A DNA stretch of 8,610 nucleotides from an uncultured Collinsella sp. (GTDB taxonomy: Bacteria > Actinomycetota > Coriobacteriia > Coriobacteriales > Coriobacteriaceae). The notes below the pieces were generated by a model, which worked only from the letters and a program-made list of their open reading frames with translations, made no database searches and was not told where the DNA came from. A program made the position numbers and the translations under genes. Of this stretch, positions 1 through 6,341 are shown piece after piece. The stretch is taken from positions 1 to 8,610 of the forward strand of contig URRJ01000081.1 of assembly GCA_900550205.1 (NCBI GenBank). The letters run 5' to 3'. Position 1 is the first letter of the stretch. The number at the start of each line of letters is the position of its first letter.

Positions 1-1431
1 GGCCTGCGCCGTCGCGGCGTCAAGAGCGCTGTGGCCCTGCGTGAGCCTTCGCTCGGCCCCGTCTTTGGCGTCAAGGGTGGCGCCGCCGGCGGCGGCTGGG
101 CGCAGGTCATCCCCATGGAGGACATCAACCTGCACTTTACCGGTGACTTCCATGCTATTGGTGCCGCCAACAACCTGCTGGCTGCCATGCTCGACAACCA
201 TATTCAGCAGGGCAACCAGCTCGGTATCGATGTTAAGCGCATCACCTGGAAGCGCGTTGTCGACATGAATGACCGTCAGCTGCGCCATGTCATCGACGGC
301 ATTGGCGGCAAGGCCCAGGGAGTGCCGCGCGAGGATGGCTTCGACATCACTGTTGCCTCCGAGGTCATGGCAATCCTGTGCCTGTCTACGAGCATCAATG
401 ACCTCAAGGAGCGCCTGGGCGAGATCGTTGTCGGCTACAGCTTTGCCGGCGAGCCCGTCCGCGCCCGTGACCTTAAGGCTCAGGGTGCCATGGCGGCCCT
501 GCTCAAGGATGCGCTCAAGCCCAATCTGGTGCAGACGCTCGAGGGTACGCCCGCGTTTGTCCACGGCGGTCCCTTCGCCAATATCGCCCACGGCTGCAAC
601 TCCATCATGGCCACGCGTATGGCTATGCGTTTTGGCGATGTCGCCATTACCGAGGCCGGCTTTGGTGCCGACCTGGGTGCCGAGAAATTCCTGGACATCA
701 AATGCCGCATGACGGGCGTTCGTCCCAACGCTGTCGTGGTCGTCGCGACCGCTCGTGCCCTTAAGTACAACGGCGGTGTTGCCAAGGCCGACCTCAACGA
801 GGAGAACCTCGAGGCCCTTAAGGCCGGCATGCCCAACCTGCTGCGTCACGTCGACAACATCCAGAACGTCTACGGTCTGCCCTGCGTGGTCGCCATTAAC
901 CGCTTCCCGACGGACACCGAGGCCGAGCTCGAGCTCATCGAGTCCGAGTGCCAGAAGCTCGGTGTCAATGTGAAGCTGTCCGAGGTCTGGGCCAAGGGCG
1001 GCGAGGGTGCGCTCGACCTGGCCGATGAGGTCATGCGCCTGATCGAGCAGCCGAGCGAGCTCAAGTTTGCCTACGAGGACGGTGCCGATGTGGCCGACGC
1101 CCTGGAGGCTGTTGCCACTAAGGTCTACCGCGCCGATGGCGTCGACTTTACGCCGGCTGCCAAGCGCCAGCTTGCCGAGCTGCGCGAGAACGGCTTTGGC
1201 AACCTGCCGGTGTGCGTGGCCAAGACGCAGTACAGCTTTAGCGACAACGCCAAGGCGCTGGGCGCTCCCGAGGGCTTCCGCATCACCGTGCGCGAGCTCA
1301 AGGTTTCCGCCGGTGCCCACTTTGTGGTCGCACTGACCGGCAACGTCCTGACCATGCCGGGCCTGCCCAAGGTTCCCGCGGCCGAGAATATCGACGTCGA
1401 CAACGACGGCAACATCACCGGCCTGTTCTAA
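1..1431 (+). CDS. fhs: Formate--tetrahydrofolate ligase, 3' part
   Basis: This enzyme makes 10-formyltetrahydrofolate from formate, tetrahydrofolate and ATP in the cytoplasm, feeding one-carbon units to purine synthesis and, in acetogens, to the methyl branch of the Wood-Ljungdahl pathway. The frame is open from the first base and ends at TAA 1429-1431, giving 476 residues. The family is about 555 residues long, so roughly 80 N-terminal residues, including the P-loop, lie outside the window. Recognisable family stretches are PMEDINLHFTGDFHAI near the start, NIAHGCNSIMATRMAMRFGD, FGADLGAEKFLDIKCR, and the C-terminal GNVLTMPGLPKVPAAE. A GTG at position 31 is internal, because the conserved sequence is already in frame upstream of it. 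A Trp replaces the Tyr I expect in the GGG-[YW]-AQV segment; this is conservative. No frameshift is seen. A terminator follows, so the gene ends its transcription unit. Confidence 0.97.
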   Translation, partial: GLRRRGVKSAVALREPSLGPVFGVKGGAAGGGWAQVIPMEDINLHFTGDFHAIGAANNLLAAMLDNHIQQGNQLGIDVKRITWKRVVDMNDRQLRHVIDGIGGKAQGVPREDGFDITVASEVMAILCLSTSINDLKERLGEIVVGYSFAGEPVRARDLKAQGAMAALLKDALKPNLVQTLEGTPAFVHGGPFANIAHGCNSIMATRMAMRFGDVAITEAGFGADLGAEKFLDIKCRMTGVRPNAVVVVATARALKYNGGVAKADLNEENLEALKAGMPNLLRHVDNIQNVYGLPCVVAINRFPTDTEAELELIESECQKLGVNVKLSEVWAKGGEGALDLADEVMRLIEQPSELKFAYEDGADVADALEAVATKVYRADGVDFTPAAKRQLAELRENGFGNLPVCVAKTQYSFSDNAKALGAPEGFRITVRELKVSAGAHFVVALTGNVLTMPGLPKVPAAENIDVDNDGNITGLF

Positions 1432-1456
1432 GCCTGCTGATCATAGCTGCTTGCCC

Positions 1457-1492
1457 GCCCCGTCGCGCCACCAAGGCCCGGCGGGGCTTTTT
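1457..1492 (+). terminator. Intrinsic terminator after fhs
   Basis: The arms GCCCCGTCG (1457-1465) and CGGCGGGGC (1479-1487) pair over nine positions with one G-U pair. An inner GCC/GGC pairing tightens the loop. TTTTT follows at 1488-1492. It lies 26 bases after the fhs stop, as expected for Rho-independent termination. Confidence 0.9.
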
Positions 1493-1529
1493 GATGCGGC
1501 GGCAATGTTGCGCAACAAGAATGGAGATT

Positions 1530-1593
1530 TCTCTCGTACGGTGTAGTTGGAAGAACTACGCGGGCGCATTGCGGCTGCGACGAGAGACGGGAG
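1530..1593 (+). promoter_or_regulatory. Structured 5' leader with ribosome binding site
   Basis: Three perfect stems can form upstream of the zinc-ribbon membrane gene. P1 pairs TCTCTCGT (1530-1537) with ACGAGAGA (1580-1587). P2 pairs GTAGTT (1543-1548) with AACTAC (1554-1559). P3 pairs CGCA (1565-1568) with TGCG (1576-1579), directly next to P1. The Shine-Dalgarno GGGAG (1589-1593) starts one base after P1 and lies five bases before the ATG. The fold resembles a small three-way junction, but I recognise no known riboswitch class, and short stems can arise by chance. A 12-bp palindrome, TGTTGCGCAACA (1506-1517), just upstream could be an operator. I could not place a convincing -35/-10 pair. 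Confidence 0.35.
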
Positions 1594-1598
1594 ATGCG

Positions 1599-3599
1599 AT
1601 GTATTGCACCAAGTGTGGAGCTCAGATACCCGATGGCTCCACGTTTTGTACGAGCTGCGGCGCTCGCGTGGGCGGCGTTGAGGACCAGGCGGAGCCTGTG
1701 GCGTTTCCGGTAGGGGACGCGCCGGCGACCGCTCCTCAGGGTGCCCCGGCTCATATGGCGGCGCAGCCTCGTTATGAGGAGTCTGTGACCGAGCCTGCCG
1801 AGGCCTCTCAGCCGTCTGTTCCGACGCCGCAGTCTAAGAAACCCAAGCACAAGGGCCGTATCGTCGCTGCCGTTATCGGCGGTGTGGCCGTTGTCGCCAT
1901 CGTGGCAGCAATCGTTGTCGTGCCGCGCATCGGCGCGTCGTCCGAGGTGACTTCGGGCGGCAAGGGCTATGTTGTCTGCGCGTGCGAGACCAAGGTTCTG
2001 CCTAAGAACAGCAAGGGCAAAAAGCTCGATAGTTATACCGTCGAGCTGGCGCCGGTGTCCGGCAAGGGCAAGAGCTACACCATCAAGGTCGATGGTGAGG
2101 ACGGCTTTGCCATGGAGGACTTTGGCGAGCTGCCCGACCAGAAGTACCAGATGACCATCACCTCGGGCAAGGGCAAAAAGAAGAGCACGACCACCATGAA
2201 GGTCGACTACACCAAGGAGGGCTCGGACGCCCCTAAGAGCGTTGAGCTTACGCAGTCCAAGAAGGAGGCCAAGGCATCTGCCAAGGCAGCGGTCAAGACG
2301 GCAAATGAACTGTTCACCGACAAGATCCTCGAGTACCAGAAGAAGTACGGCGAGGGCGAAGCTGTCGAATTCGATGAATATACGTATGGAGCCCAGGGTG
2401 TTGCTTACGCAAAACTTGTTGACTTTGATGGTGACGGCCAAGATGAGCTACTGATTGAGTATTCCGATGAACCGGTGGACCGTGCGGATAACGCGGCCGC
2501 TGCGCATCTTGAAGTCTGGGCGTATAAGAATGGCAAGATTGAGAAGGTCTACACGCCAGAGGCGATCGTGGGCACTCAGGAAGCGTGCGTGACTTTGGGT
2601 GCTACTGAATATGCGGGTAATATTGGATTTACGCAGTGGTTTGACCATGGGAAGGAAATTAAACAAAGCGACGTCTCTGGCGAAAGTGGCCCTTCTGCCC
2701 ATGAATACCAAGTTAAATTCATCGGGTATGATGGTCAATCATTCAAGGCAATGACGGACCTTATTGCTCTGAGGGAATTCAACCTTGGCTATTCTGGCGT
2801 TTATGGTGTGTTATTTTCCGATAAGGACTCGATAAACGAAACCATCGCAACGGTGGCCACGACGCTGGAGCAGCTGAAATCGAAGGACTCTGACGATGCG
2901 CAGGCGAGCTACGAGGCCGTTTCCGCAACGCAGGATGTTGACTTTACGGCTGCGGTTGGCGAAGGCCCGCTGGATCCGTCCCCCGATGATACGTGCCAGA
3001 TTTCGGCTACGTGGACCTATCCTCAGGTAAAGGGCCAGGGCGTGGGCGTCGCCAAGTTTAACAAGGATATGGTCCAGCTCGTTGCGGACACGCTCGATGC
3101 GAGCAAGCAGGCCTCGATGGATGACGAGGACAGCCGCGTGACCATGATGTATACCGCCGAGATCGTCTCGATTGACGGCGATATCGCCTGCGTGCGAACC
3201 TACACCGACAGCTATCAACCTCCGTATCGATCGGAACGGGTGACGAGGTCGGCGTACTACAACCTCAAGACGGGTGAGCAGGTTTCGCTCGAGGATTCGC
3301 TTGCGCAGCATGGGCTCTCGTTCGACACCCTCAAGAGCGAGGCCAAGCAGGCAATTAAGACAGCAAAGCCGGATATAGATTCCGTGTCCGAAGACAACAT
3401 CGACGATGACGATAACTACACCGAGGATCATTTCTACTACGACGGCAAGGGCTATATCATCGTCCTCGATACTGGCGAGTTTGACTGCATGGCATGGGAT
3501 ACCCATGACTTGGTTGCGCATGCCTTCGACTCGAGCTATTCCTGCGGTCAGGATGTAACGCCCGAGCGAGCCAAGGCCACGTACGTACCCAATGAGTAA
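1599..3599 (+). CDS. Zinc-ribbon, single-pass membrane protein with FG-GAP-like loop and DUF3298/RsiV-like C-terminus
   Basis: This is a 666-residue protein of unknown function. A zinc ribbon (C3, C6, C17, C20; MYCTKCGAQIPDG) is followed by a Pro/Ala-rich linker (about 26-80) and a Lys-rich patch. One transmembrane helix (about 88-108) has positive charges on its N-terminal side, which predicts a cytoplasmic N-terminus and an outer C-terminal region. Residues about 120-222 look like a beta-rich Ser/Gly/Lys domain. Residues 275-284 (DFDGDGQDEL) match an FG-GAP/EF-hand type calcium loop. Residues about 515-645 (YYNLKTGEQVSLEDSL, then FYYDGKGYIIV) resemble the DUF3298 domain of RsiV and PdaC. 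I chose ATG 1599 because the zinc ribbon begins there and GGGAG precedes it. The frame is open upstream to 1491, but that part overlaps the fhs terminator. An envelope-sensing or peptidoglycan-related role is inference. Bases 2365-2830 are AT-richer than the flanks. Confidence 0.85.
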   Translation: MYCTKCGAQIPDGSTFCTSCGARVGGVEDQAEPVAFPVGDAPATAPQGAPAHMAAQPRYEESVTEPAEASQPSVPTPQSKKPKHKGRIVAAVIGGVAVVAIVAAIVVVPRIGASSEVTSGGKGYVVCACETKVLPKNSKGKKLDSYTVELAPVSGKGKSYTIKVDGEDGFAMEDFGELPDQKYQMTITSGKGKKKSTTTMKVDYTKEGSDAPKSVELTQSKKEAKASAKAAVKTANELFTDKILEYQKKYGEGEAVEFDEYTYGAQGVAYAKLVDFDGDGQDELLIEYSDEPVDRADNAAAAHLEVWAYKNGKIEKVYTPEAIVGTQEACVTLGATEYAGNIGFTQWFDHGKEIKQSDVSGESGPSAHEYQVKFIGYDGQSFKAMTDLIALREFNLGYSGVYGVLFSDKDSINETIATVATTLEQLKSKDSDDAQASYEAVSATQDVDFTAAVGEGPLDPSPDDTCQISATWTYPQVKGQGVGVAKFNKDMVQLVADTLDASKQASMDDEDSRVTMMYTAEIVSIDGDIACVRTYTDSYQPPYRSERVTRSAYYNLKTGEQVSLEDSLAQHGLSFDTLKSEAKQAIKTAKPDIDSVSEDNIDDDDNYTEDHFYYDGKGYIIVLDTGEFDCMAWDTHDLVAHAFDSSYSCGQDVTPERAKATYVPNE

Positions 3600-3625
3600 G
3601 GTAGGCCGCGAGAGATAAATTGAAC

Positions 3626-3667
3626 AGTCCCCGGTGGCACAAAACGCAGCGCCCCCGGGGACTTTTT
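3626..3667 (+). terminator. Intrinsic terminator after the zinc-ribbon membrane gene
   Basis: The arms AGTCCCCGG (3626-3634) and CCGGGGACT (3655-3663) pair perfectly over nine bases around a 20-base loop. The T run covers 3663-3667. It lies 26 bases after the stop codon. Confidence 0.88.
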
Positions 3668-3719
3668 GATGCAAATTGGCTCCGAAACAAGCTATCTGGG
3701 CCAGCCGCGCCACGAAAAG

Positions 3720-3857
3720 CGCCCATCTACTACGTTTGCCAGGGTTGGACCGACCATGGAGCGTTTTTTAACAATGCGGCAAGACGTTTACCTGCGGTTT
3801 TGTTAACACAAATATGGCTATGGTTGGCACCCTTGGGTTAAACGTAGTAGATGGGCG
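3720..3857. repeat. 138-bp foldback (MITE-like or structured RNA) element
   Basis: The ends are perfect 18-bp inverted repeats, CGCCCATCTACTACGTTT (3720-3737) and AAACGTAGTAGATGGGCG (3840-3857), 102 bases apart. The interior is also partly self-complementary. CCAGGGT (3739-3745) pairs with ACCCTTGG with a one-base bulge, CCGACCA pairs with TGGTTGG with one G-U pair, and TTAACAA pairs with TTGTTAA. A six-base T run (3860-3865) follows the right arm and AAAA precedes the left arm. No convincing coding frame or target-site duplication is seen. It could be a non-autonomous transposable element, a bidirectional terminator or an expressed hairpin RNA. The sequence cannot decide between these. Confidence 0.7.
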
Positions 3858-3889
3858 AATTTTTTGGTGCACAGCCCAAGAAGAGGTCG

Positions 3890-3955
3890 CTAGCCGCGCT
3901 GGAGGCCGAAGAGTTTGGCACGCGTCGTGTCCTTGATGAACTTGCTTTTTGCCAT
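3890..3955 (-). CDS. Possible 21-residue small protein
   Basis: On the minus strand an ATG (3955-3953) is preceded by GAGGA five bases upstream. It opens 21 codons, starting MAKSKFIKDTTRAKLF, that end at TAG (3892-3890). The peptide is basic, with no membrane segment and no cysteines. A TATGAT box on the minus strand (plus 4022-4027) could be a -10 element, but no good -35 is placed upstream of it. It lies between the foldback element and the divergent membrane gene. I do not recognise it. The good ribosome binding site is the main support; a frame this short can arise by chance. It could also be a leader peptide or the remnant of a longer gene. Confidence 0.25.
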   Translation of the reverse strand: MAKSKFIKDTTRAKLFGLQRG

Positions 3956-4041
3956 GACGTTCCTCGATTCGCTTGTGACCGTCGACCGCGCATGTCTTGT
4001 AGATACCGGCGGGCTTTGCCCATCATAGGCTTTTGCGCGGG

Positions 4042-4085
4042 TAGAATGCATTGATAACTTGATGCTTACGGGCGACGGAAAGGAA
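4042..4085 (+). promoter_or_regulatory. Leader of the PASTA-like gene: -10-like box and ribosome binding site
   Basis: TAGAAT (4042-4047) matches the -10 consensus at five of six positions. The nearest -35-like hexamer, TTGCCC (4016-4021), is 20 bases upstream, which is too far for a standard sigma-70 promoter, so the promoter call is weak. The purine run GGAAAGGAA (4077-4085) is a good ribosome binding site seven bases before ATG 4093 and fixes that start. Confidence 0.35.
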
Positions 4086-4092
4086 TCGTTGC

Positions 4093-5049
4093 ATGGACCA
4101 GGATAAGACGACCGTAATGGGTGGCTACGGCTCCCCGCGGACGGGCAATGGCGCCGATGAGACCCGCGTCGTGCCGAATCCCGGCTACGTTGCCCCCGAT
4201 ACGACGCAGGCGTCAGCCGATTCCACGCGCGTTGTGAATTACGGAAACGCAGCGCAGGACCCGTATGGTGCCTCGTCGCAGAGTCCCTACGGCAACGCGG
4301 CGGCAGACCCTTATGATGACCTGCTGCAAAATCCCATTCCGCAACCTCAGCAGACGACATATATGCCGCGCACGGCACAGCCGCGCTACGAGTCGCGCGA
4401 CCGATATGCGCGCGAGCCGTATCGTGAGTATCCCAAGTCCATCCCTCAGTATGGCGAGGACGAGGAGAAGAAGCCTTCGCGTTCGTCGAGCGTGATCAAG
4501 AAGATCCTCATCGTGCTGGCGATCTTCTTTGCCCTGTCGGTTGTGTTTGCCATCGTGTCGGGCATGCTCAACAAGCGGGGCGCCACGACTGATACCACGG
4601 CCGAGCAGACCGAGACTACCCAGTCCGGCCCCGTCGATCTGAGCGATATCCCGGGGCAGTATTGGTCTAACGCCAAGAAGCTCCTCAAGTCGCGCGGGGC
4701 CGATCTTTCGAATGCCGTGATTCTGACTGACGACGGCTCAACGCCCGTTGTCGATGCCAACTGGGTCGTGACATCTGCCTACTATAACGACAACGGTAAC
4801 CTCGAGATTCAGCTCACGCGCAAGGACAGCTCGTCGGGTAATGCGTCCGGCGACCAGGGCACAACGGATAGCTCGAGCTCCAACACATTGGAGGACCTGA
4901 GCGACAAGGCGCAGGAGCTGGGAGATAAGGCGCAGCAGTTGGGCGACACGGCTCAGAACCTCGGCGATACCGCACAGAATCTGGGCGATATGGCAACCAA
5001 CGCCTGGGATACGCTGCAAAATGGTATTTCGGGCGCGCAGGGGAACTAG
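4093..5049 (+). CDS. Single-pass membrane protein with PASTA-like domain and heptad-repeat tail
   Basis: This is a 318-residue protein of unknown function. Residues 1-130 are low-complexity and rich in Asp, Thr, Tyr, Pro and Asn, probably cytoplasmic and disordered. They hold three D-x-T-[TR]-V motifs (residues 4, 22 and 43) and a duplicated YGNAA-x-DPY unit (about 50-58 and 66-74). Lysines precede one transmembrane helix (about 137-158). The outer region has a degenerate PASTA-like segment (about 183-243: IPGQYWSNAKKLLKSRGADL, ending NGNLEIQLTRK), a Ser/Gly linker, and six seven-residue repeats (269-310). PASTA domains bind muropeptides or beta-lactams in PknB-type kinases and penicillin-binding proteins. 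No kinase or transpeptidase domain is present here. A role as an envelope sensor or a substrate of a Ser/Thr kinase is inference. The gene stands alone: its own leader is upstream and a terminator lies 34 bases downstream. Confidence 0.82.
   Translation: MDQDKTTVMGGYGSPRTGNGADETRVVPNPGYVAPDTTQASADSTRVVNYGNAAQDPYGASSQSPYGNAAADPYDDLLQNPIPQPQQTTYMPRTAQPRYESRDRYAREPYREYPKSIPQYGEDEEKKPSRSSSVIKKILIVLAIFFALSVVFAIVSGMLNKRGATTDTTAEQTETTQSGPVDLSDIPGQYWSNAKKLLKSRGADLSNAVILTDDGSTPVVDANWVVTSAYYNDNGNLEIQLTRKDSSSGNASGDQGTTDSSSSNTLEDLSDKAQELGDKAQQLGDTAQNLGDTAQNLGDMATNAWDTLQNGISGAQGN
4897..5022 (+). repeat. Six in-frame 21-bp repeats encoding L-G-D-x-A-Q-N heptads
   Basis: Residues 269-310 of the PASTA-like protein read as six consecutive heptads: LSDKAQE, LGDKAQQ, LGDTAQN, LGDTAQN, LGDMATN, AWDTLQN. 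Leu and Ala recur with 4-3 spacing, which predicts an amphipathic, coiled-coil-like helix at the extreme C-terminus. The third and fourth units have identical protein sequence but synonymous DNA differences, so the array is not a recent exact duplication. Confidence 0.85.
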
Positions 5050-5083
5050 CGGTCGAGCTGCTAGAACCTTAGCGGTACAAACA

Positions 5084-5151
5084 AAAACGGGGCGCAGGAT
5101 CGCGTGACCGGACGCATAGGCGCGTTGGTCGGCGGTCCTGCGTCCCGTTTT
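5084..5151. terminator. Bidirectional intrinsic terminator between convergent genes
   Basis: The arms AAAACGGGGCGCAGGATC (5084-5101) and GGTCCTGCGTCCCGTTTT (5134-5151) pair over 18 positions with two G-U pairs in plus-strand RNA, around a 32-base loop. The A tract on one side and the T tract on the other let it stop both the plus-strand PASTA-like gene and the minus-strand transporter gene, whose stop codon is only eight bases away. Confidence 0.92.
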
Positions 5152-5159
5152 GCTGTCGA

Positions 5160-6341
5160 TTACAGCTGCTCGGCTGGACGCTCGGGCGAGCTGAAGCCCG
5201 AGTCAAAGGTGACGACGCACGAGGCGTCGGGCCTGCGCTCGTGCACGATGCGCGTGACGAGTTCCAGCAGCTCCTCGTCAGATATGTCAAAGCCGTCGGG
5301 ACGCACCAGGTCAAAGGACACAAAGCCGTCGTGCTCATGCAAGTCGTGGATGGAGAGCGCGGGGTCGATCTGCGCTACGCCGCGCTTGACCCAGCCCCGT
5401 AGGTCGTCGCCGGTTGTCGCAATGGGGTCGCAGTGCAGCGTGATGTCGATGCCCATCTGATGCTTGATGTCGTGTTCGATGGTGTCCAGAATCTCGTGGT
5501 GCTCAAAGGCATCGCCCTCGCCGGGCATTTCCACGTGTGCGCTGGCAAACTGACGGCCGGGGCCGTAGTCGTGCACCATGAGGTCGTGTGTGCCCAGGAC
5601 CTGGGGGTACGACATAATCCTGTCGCGGATTTCCTGGACGAGCTTGGGGTCGGGCGCTTGTCCCAACAGCGGGCTGATGGCGTCGCGCACCAGGCCCATG
5701 CCGCTGATGCAAATGAAGATGCCCACGCCCAGGCCCGCCCAGCCGTCGAGGTCAAAGCCTGTCGTTTGCGAAATAAGCGCCGCCGCCAAGACCGAGCCCG
5801 AGGTTATGACATCGTTTTTGGAGTCCTGCGCCGTGGCGATAAGCGTCTCGGAATCGATGCGGTTGCCCAGCGTGCGGTTGAACGCGGCCATCCAGAGCTT
5901 GACGAGCATGGACAAGACAAGGGCCGCCATGGAGAGCGCCGAATACGCGGTGGGGGAGGGCTTGATGATTTTGGTGACCGACTCCAGGATCAGGTTGATG
6001 CCGACGGCGCAAACGAGGACGGCGACAAACAGCCCCGCCAGGTACTCGTAGCGGCCGTGGCCATAGGGGTGCCCCTCGTCGGCCGGGCGGCTAGCAAGGC
6101 GGAATCCGAGCAGGCTCACGATGTTGCTCGAGGCGTCGGAGAGGTTGTTGAAGGCATCGGCGATAAGCGAGACAGAGCCGGCGAGCAGGCCCGCGACGCC
6201 TTTGGCCAAGCACAGGGCGATGTTGAGGCCGATGCAGATGAGGCTTGCGGCAAAACCCGCGTTGGTGCGGCAGGAGGTATCGACCGGCTCGCTTTCGCTG
6301 CCGGGAACAAGCGTATGTACCAGCCGATTTACAAATAGCAT
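5160..6341 (-). CDS. Cation diffusion facilitator, predicted Mn2+ exporter (MntE-like)
   Basis: This 393-residue inner-membrane transporter should export divalent metal in exchange for protons. Six helices are visible (about 27-50, 52-83, 99-121, 133-156, 162-191, 198-224), with the family loop GHPYGHGRYEYLAG after helix 2. The metal-site positions are N65 and D69 in helix 2 (FNNLSDA) and D173 and D177 in helix 5 (DSKND). This is the Asn-Asp/Asp-Asp set that, from memory, marks the pneumococcal manganese exporter MntE, as opposed to His-Asp in zinc exporters. The cytoplasmic ferredoxin-like dimerisation domain (about 232-305) is followed by a further 85 residues, possibly a second such domain. 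I chose ATG 6341 because GTGAGGA precedes it by eight bases. ATG 6362 and the longer open frame to 6500 lack a ribosome binding site. Metal specificity is inference. Confidence 0.92.
   Translation of the reverse strand: MLFVNRLVHTLVPGSESEPVDTSCRTNAGFAASLICIGLNIALCLAKGVAGLLAGSVSLIADAFNNLSDASSNIVSLLGFRLASRPADEGHPYGHGRYEYLAGLFVAVLVCAVGINLILESVTKIIKPSPTAYSALSMAALVLSMLVKLWMAAFNRTLGNRIDSETLIATAQDSKNDVITSGSVLAAALISQTTGFDLDGWAGLGVGIFICISGMGLVRDAISPLLGQAPDPKLVQEIRDRIMSYPQVLGTHDLMVHDYGPGRQFASAHVEMPGEGDAFEHHEILDTIEHDIKHQMGIDITLHCDPIATTGDDLRGWVKRGVAQIDPALSIHDLHEHDGFVSFDLVRPDGFDISDEELLELVTRIVHERRPDASCVVTFDSGFSSPERPAEQL

Noticed and set aside
31..33. GTG as the start of the formate--tetrahydrofolate ligase
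   Set aside because: Conserved family sequence runs through this codon in frame from the window edge; the real start is upstream.
1428..2441. Long minus-strand open frame (337 codons) across the zinc-ribbon membrane gene
   Set aside because: It is antisense to a gene with clear domains, rich in Arg/Leu/His low-complexity sequence typical of reading high-GC genes backwards, and lacks a ribosome binding site.
2811..3713. Minus-strand open frame (300 codons)
   Set aside because: It is a mirror frame of the DUF3298-like coding region and shows no domain or start signal of its own.
3711..3866. Target-site duplication flanking the foldback element
   Set aside because: The flanks (GAAAAG on the left, AATTTTTT on the right) are roughly complementary, not direct repeats.
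3851..4054. 67-codon plus-strand frame beginning in the right arm of the foldback element
   Set aside because: It has no ribosome binding site, overlaps a repeat arm and has no recognisable fold.
5433..6338. Plus-strand open frame (301 codons) opposite the transporter
   Set aside because: The minus strand encodes a full cation diffusion facilitator; the plus frame is an Asp/Arg/Gly/Ala-rich shadow.
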